Shown here in pieces: positions 59,961 to 64,000 of a DNA stretch of 64,000 nt. Source of the stretch: Saccharomycopsis fibuligera x Saccharomycopsis cf. fibuligera (Eukaryota; Ascomycota; Saccharomycetes; Ascoideales; Saccharomycopsidaceae); contig CP012818.1 of the NCBI GenBank assembly GCA_001936135.1, positions 496,001 through 560,000 of the forward strand, in the 5' to 3' direction. A model generated the notes under the pieces. That model had not been told where the DNA came from. It did no database searches and worked only from the letters and a program-made list of their open reading frames with translations. The stretch's first letter is position 1, and every line of letters begins with the position of its first letter. The translations under genes were made by a program, and so were the position numbers.

Positions 59961-60370
59961 ATGGCTATTGGAATCACTGTTAAAGTATGTTTTTTTTTAT
60001 GCCAAAGGCCAGTTCAGTTATGATTCTATTGAGCGCGACTGGTTGATCATATCAAAGGATACAGATCAACTTACGCTCTTGCTTGCCATTGTGCTTGCCA
60101 TCGTGATTGCAAACATTTTTGCAAACTGTGACTAACCAAACAAAAAAACAGACCCTTACGGGAAAAGAAGTTCCTCTTGAAGTCGAAGCAACTGACACTA
60201 TTGAAAGAGTCAAGGAGTACATGGAAGAAAAAGAAGGTATTCCACCATCTCAACAACGTTTGATCCACAATGGTAGACAATTGAATGATGACCAAACTGT
60301 AGCTGATTCTGAAATACTGGAAGGCACTTTATTGCATTTAGTATTGACGTTACGTGGTGGGGCGGCTTAG
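59961..60370 (+). CDS. RUB1: Rub1/NEDD8 ubiquitin-like modifier, spliced
   Basis: Two exons, 59961-59984 (8 codons, MAIGITVK) and 60152-60370, give 80 residues. The intron is 167 nt with donor GTATGT, a branch-point GACTAAC at about 60130 and an acceptor CAG. The protein continues [21 protein letters not shown] and [20 protein letters not shown], and ends LRGGAA. The hallmarks are the beta-grasp fold and the LRGG tail, so two residues (AA) must be cleaved by a Yuh1-type hydrolase before conjugation to cullins. Ubiquitin is excluded by sequence ([12 protein letters not shown] fits Rub1). It contains one CTG (60317-60319) at the position that is Leu in NEDD8, Val in yeast Rub1 and Gln in ubiquitin. 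Confidence 0.95.
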
Positions 60371-60875
60371 TGTCTAAACTCTAAATTCATTTTTGCTAGA
60401 ATGAGTGCGTTGACTTGTTCAATTCAGTTGATTTATTATCGGAGACTGCATCTTTCTCTTCGAATTATAGTTCATAATGTGCAATAGTGCAACATTTTTG
60501 AAGCACGCAAATCATTGCTTTTCATAATGTAAAGTGATTTTAATGTTTATGTTATATAACATTGCAAAATACATGCGAATGATATAGAATCGCAACACAT
60601 TAAATTACAAGAAAGCCGTATGTAGTATAAAGCACTTTATTTACTCGTCAGCACTTTTTGATGTAACATTTTAACATGATAGTTTTTGCGCCTTTTCTTA
60701 TCACATCGATAGTAATGCTGCTCAAAAAGATAAAAGTAATGAAAAAAGAAATTGTATGCTAAAAATATATCTATTGAAATCAAGGTTGAATAAAGTATAT
60801 AAGATAAAATAAATCGAAATAATTCAGGCCAACTCCCAGTTTCATCAATAAAGTAGACGCGATTTCCACAGCCTC
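60371..60875. other. Convergent spacer between RUB1 and CFT2
   Basis: 505 bp of AT-rich sequence between convergent stops. Nothing recognised. Confidence 0.6.
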
Positions 60876-63788
60876 CTAGACATAAGCCAACATATTTCTG
60901 ACTTTCTCTCTTACCTCATAAAATAACTTGCAAGGCACTCCTTCAACAACAAAATCACCTTCGCTAATTTTTCTAACACATACTTTCTCATCAATAACTA
61001 GCGTACCTTCACCCTTAAATTCCGCTGTGTGTTCTTCAAAATCATTATTGTTGTTGGACAAATGATTGTAGTTGGTACTGTAAATGTTTTTGAGCTCTTT
61101 CAATTTGATATCACCAATGGCGAGAGGAGTATGACGAAGACTTAGCATTTGGGAAGAATCTTCGGCAATGGCTTTTAGGCCAACACCTTCTTTGACTAAC
61201 GAAATTTGTGCAGCAATTTCCTTTTCATTCTTCTTTTTGTTGACATCATTCCCACTAGCGCCATCATTTCCATTAACCTTGCTTTCGTTTGAAAAATCCC
61301 TTTCCTCTGATTTACTCTCCTCGTCTTCCACATCTTTCATTTTTACATCCTCCTCTATCTCACCAGTCTTTTTATTTTCTTTTTTATCACTATCATCTTC
61401 TTCATTTTCAATCTCATCACGTTTCACGATTGTGCCGATAACTTGAGCAATACTAAATCCACCCGTAATTTTTTGCCATTTAAGCCGACTAGAAAGTGAA
61501 TCATCAAGCACAATCTCAAACGATGCGACACTGTCACTGATATCAATCTCTTGATTATTCTGCACTTCTATCAAATCAAACAAATTGCCGTTACTGCTAT
61601 TACTATTTCCATTACTATTACCATTACCATTTCTATTACCAAAACTACTAGCCGCTAGGCTCTTGCTGCGGTTTACTGCACTTAGTTGATTATACACCAA
61701 ACTACTATTTTTTGCACTAGTCAAATCACTCAACAAAAGCAATTTTCTTGGTTTCAAAGACGGTACTATTAGTGATAATGATCGTAAATCAACAAGTCCA
61801 GCTAAATCGACAAACACAAGCCCGCATTTGGTTAATATTGATAAATGTTTAACCACTTGACGACGAGGCTCACTTAATGGAAGCAAATCCGTCATTTCAT
61901 CAGTCTTGGCTACCTTATCTTTGAGTTTTTTGTTATTCCCGGTAGTGCGATGACCATAGCCGTTTATGCTACCGTTGTCATTGTCACCAAAGCCAACCTT
62001 TTTGGAAGAAAGGGAATCTCGGCCAAACCTGCGCTTTTCACCAATTCTGTTTTGATTCGCATTGTTATTGAAATTTATGTTATTGTTACTATTATTATGG
62101 GCATTACTATTGTTTGGAAAATCATACTTGGAATCCTTTTTAGCAAAATCTTTAGGATTAATCACTTCGCCGTAGTCGTCAAACTTCCATCTTTTAGGTA
62201 CGTATGGGAACATACGATTTTTGCCCTTGGAATTGCGCACATCAATATCTAATGGTAAGTTTTCCTTCAAATTTTCTTCTTTTTCCTTGCTAATCTTTTT
62301 CGCCTTCTTGGCTCTCTTATGTGCTTCTTCATTCACATCATCATCGTCGTCCACGTCTTCATCATCTTCATCATCTTCATCATCATCATCATCATCATTG
62401 CCATCTAATATATTATCTCTATTGCTAATCTTGAGCAATTCATCTTCATTTTCCACCAAACTGGCACTTCTCATTTTCTTGGCCAATTTCTGCTTGAGCT
62501 GCTTTTCCTCTTCACGCCGCTGTTTAACTCGTTCTTGATAATTTTCTAACTCTTTGCCAAGCAAATATTCTTCAGCAATTTGGTCCACTTGCAAGTTACT
62601 CTGATACGGTACCGCTACCCCATCTTCCACTTTACCGTTGTTTCTTTTTGCTGCTGCTGCTTCCCAATATTGATACAAATCATGAGCTAATGTGCCCTTT
62701 TCCGCTCTTTCCGTGAGCAATATTGTGGTGGTTGGATCATTACAAAGACGAATAAAACTTTCAAATGCTGGTGATCCAGATTCTAACCCTGCGCCACAAC
62801 AGAAAACCACTTTGGAACCCTGCAACCTTTCCAATTCAACATGATCGATTATGGTTACTGTAGAGGCTGCAAACGGTACTTTACCACGCGAATGCCATTC
62901 TTTAGTCACTGCCGGAGACATCCACTCCAACATGGATCCAGCATAAGTTAAGGCCCTTGTACCCGTACGTGCCAACAAATAAACTTGATATGGCAATGAC
63001 CGTAAATGGTCATCCACCAAATGCACCAATTCAAGCAACCTTGATCCTAAAGAGATTGGTAAAAGCACAGTACCAGAATTTTGTAAAGTTGCATCTACCA
63101 AGCTCAAGAACTTCTCTACTCTTTTGTTGTAAGATAATGATGAACCAATCATGGCACTAGTGATAAACACCAGAGGTCTAGCAAGCATGGGAAGTGGATT
63201 GCCATTTTCCTGTTGTAGCAAATGAGCCCCTTCCAAATATGAGTCTTTCGAATGATTCCAAGCTGGTGCATAAATAATTTTTTCACTATTTTTGTTAAAT
63301 AACCACATTATACCCCCAAGAGAATGGCCCGCATTGATAGCGGTGATGGTCAAATTGTCAAATTTTCCACGCAAAGTGGTGCTTTGATTATGTTTCAATA
63401 GAATAATACTATCAAACGCTTCTTCAATATCATTAATTTCAAGCTGATAGTTTATCACTGGGCCCACAATACCACTAGCACGATATGATTCAATGGTTTC
63501 CACTCTGCCCAAATTGGACACCGGTGCAGTACTGTACACAGGAATAGATCTCAAGATTGGATTTTTCTTAAAAAGATATGCAAAAGCGCCAAGGAATGCC
63601 ATTGATGGATGGCTAAGTAAGATTAAGTCAATTGAATTGAATATTGACTCAAGATAGGATAAGTCTGCTTTGGTATCCCAACCGGGGTCCACGAGAATGC
63701 GGATATCATTTTCAAAAGTGAGCAACGCCGAACGGATCAGAGCACTGGCTAGTTGCTCGGGCGGCACAAGAGATGTGAAGGTAAACAT
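60876..63788 (-). CDS. CFT2: Cft2/Ydh1, CPSF100-like subunit of the mRNA 3'-end processing complex
   Basis: 970 residues (Saccharomyces Cft2 has 859). A metallo-beta-lactamase/beta-CASP protein without the full metal-binding set: the start LVDPGWDTKADLSYL and LLSHPSMAFLGAFAYL match Cft2, with HPS where active CPSF73 has HxHxDH, so it is the inactive partner. Further matches are NLGRVETIESYRASGIVGP, NAGHSLGGIMW and LTYAGSMLEWMSPA. The C-terminal block runs from SIGDIKL-type sequence (AIGDIKLKELKNIY) to LVIDEKVCVRKISEG. Cft2 acts in the nucleus in poly(A)-site recognition within CPF. An acidic Asp run (DDDDDEDDEDDEDVDDDDD, about residue 465) and Asn-rich stretches enlarge it. One CTG noticed, at 63738-63740. 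Confidence 0.95.
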   Translation of the reverse strand: MFTFTSLVPPEQLASALIRSALLTFENDIRILVDPGWDTKADLSYLESIFNSIDLILLSHPSMAFLGAFAYLFKKNPILRSIPVYSTAPVSNLGRVETIESYRASGIVGPVINYQLEINDIEEAFDSIILLKHNQSTTLRGKFDNLTITAINAGHSLGGIMWLFNKNSEKIIYAPAWNHSKDSYLEGAHLLQQENGNPLPMLARPLVFITSAMIGSSLSYNKRVEKFLSLVDATLQNSGTVLLPISLGSRLLELVHLVDDHLRSLPYQVYLLARTGTRALTYAGSMLEWMSPAVTKEWHSRGKVPFAASTVTIIDHVELERLQGSKVVFCCGAGLESGSPAFESFIRLCNDPTTTILLTERAEKGTLAHDLYQYWEAAAAKRNNGKVEDGVAVPYQSNLQVDQIAEEYLLGKELENYQERVKQRREEEKQLKQKLAKKMRSASLVENEDELLKISNRDNILDGNDDDDDDEDDEDDEDVDDDDDVNEEAHKRAKKAKKISKEKEENLKENLPLDIDVRNSKGKNRMFPYVPKRWKFDDYGEVINPKDFAKKDSKYDFPNNSNAHNNSNNNINFNNNANQNRIGEKRRFGRDSLSSKKVGFGDNDNGSINGYGHRTTGNNKKLKDKVAKTDEMTDLLPLSEPRRQVVKHLSILTKCGLVFVDLAGLVDLRSLSLIVPSLKPRKLLLLSDLTSAKNSSLVYNQLSAVNRSKSLAASSFGNRNGNGNSNGNSNSSNGNLFDLIEVQNNQEIDISDSVASFEIVLDDSLSSRLKWQKITGGFSIAQVIGTIVKRDEIENEEDDSDKKENKKTGEIEEDVKMKDVEDEESKSEERDFSNESKVNGNDGASGNDVNKKKNEKEIAAQISLVKEGVGLKAIAEDSSQMLSLRHTPLAIGDIKLKELKNIYSTNYNHLSNNNNDFEEHTAEFKGEGTLVIDEKVCVRKISEGDFVVEGVPCKLFYEVREKVRNMLAYV

Positions 63789-63903
63789 TGATAACTGCTC
63801 CCCTATGGTGTGTATTTGGTGAAAGGGTATGTATGGTAGTGGTTGTGATACTTTTGATCCTCATAAACTTTCTTTCACTTCTGTTTTATTCAGTCCATCT
63901 GTT

Positions 63904-64000
63904 TTATTTATTTTCCATGTTGGAGTGCAAAGCACGAAGTTTTTCGTCTATCGCGATTATGTAATCAATAATATCATAAGGGCTCATAATTGAAGCTGGT
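63904..64000 (-). CDS. 3' end of a gene entering from the right edge, unknown product
   Basis: On the minus strand a frame open from the window edge ends in TAA at 63904-63906, after about 31 codons (SIMSPYDIIDYIIAIDEKLR within it). It lies 115 bp upstream of the CFT2 start in tandem. The residues look like a helical C-terminus, but I do not recognise the protein and the fragment is short, so a chance frame is possible. Confidence 0.35.
   Translation of the reverse strand, partial: PASIMSPYDIIDYIIAIDEKLRALHSNMENK

Overview
This is a stretch of a budding-yeast (Saccharomycotina) nuclear chromosome. The evidence is a set of recognisable yeast orthologues, short spliceosomal introns with GTATGT/GTAAGT donors and TACTAAC-like branch points, AT-rich spacers with long A/T runs, three Pol III tRNA genes and a decayed Ty1/copia element. 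The minus-strand tRNA at 58624-58719 has a serine body (G73, long variable arm) but, once a 15-nt intron is removed, a CAG anticodon. In-frame CTG codons are rare. Together these point to a lineage that reads CUG as serine, such as Saccharomycopsis/Ascoidea (CUG-Ser2) or the Candida/Debaryomyces CUG-Ser1 clade. I cannot name the species.

Layout. 0-5 kb: the 3' end of an unknown gene, an AGP2-like permease, a solo LTR and tRNA-Ala(AGC). 6-10 kb: two tandem LPX1-type peroxisomal lipase paralogues. 10-18.5 kb: UTP12/DIP2 (SSU processome), a peroxisomal-type Lon protease ending in ARL, and a spliced LYRM2-like mitochondrial LYR protein divergent from Lon. 19-28 kb: TRS85 (TRAPP), an EMP70/TMN nonaspanin and ALG9, all on the minus strand. 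29-33 kb: tRNA-Leu(UAA) and a rearranged copia-type retrotransposon. 33.5-35 kb: a PPN2-like polyphosphatase. 35-41 kb: a 6.2-kb stretch without a convincing gene, leading into a zinc-knuckle RNA-binding-type protein. 45-47.4 kb: DMC1 in seven exons. 48-54 kb: TMS1/SERINC divergent from a 1306-residue Zn2Cys6 regulator. 54.8-58 kb: a third LPX1 paralogue (ends SKL) divergent from a mug113-like GIY-YIG protein. 58-64 kb: another solo LTR, an 11-bp tandem repeat, tRNA-Ser(CAG), MTQ2, spliced RUB1, CFT2, and the 3' end of one more minus-strand gene.

The genes are independent eukaryotic transcription units, not operons. Themes that recur are peroxisome matrix hydrolysis (three LPX1-type lipases plus Lon), the secretory pathway (ALG9, TRS85, EMP70, TMS1), RNA processing (UTP12, CFT2), meiosis (DMC1 and a mug113-like gene), and translation or protein modification (MTQ2, RUB1). 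All coding translations quoted use the standard code; residues encoded by CTG should probably be read as serine.
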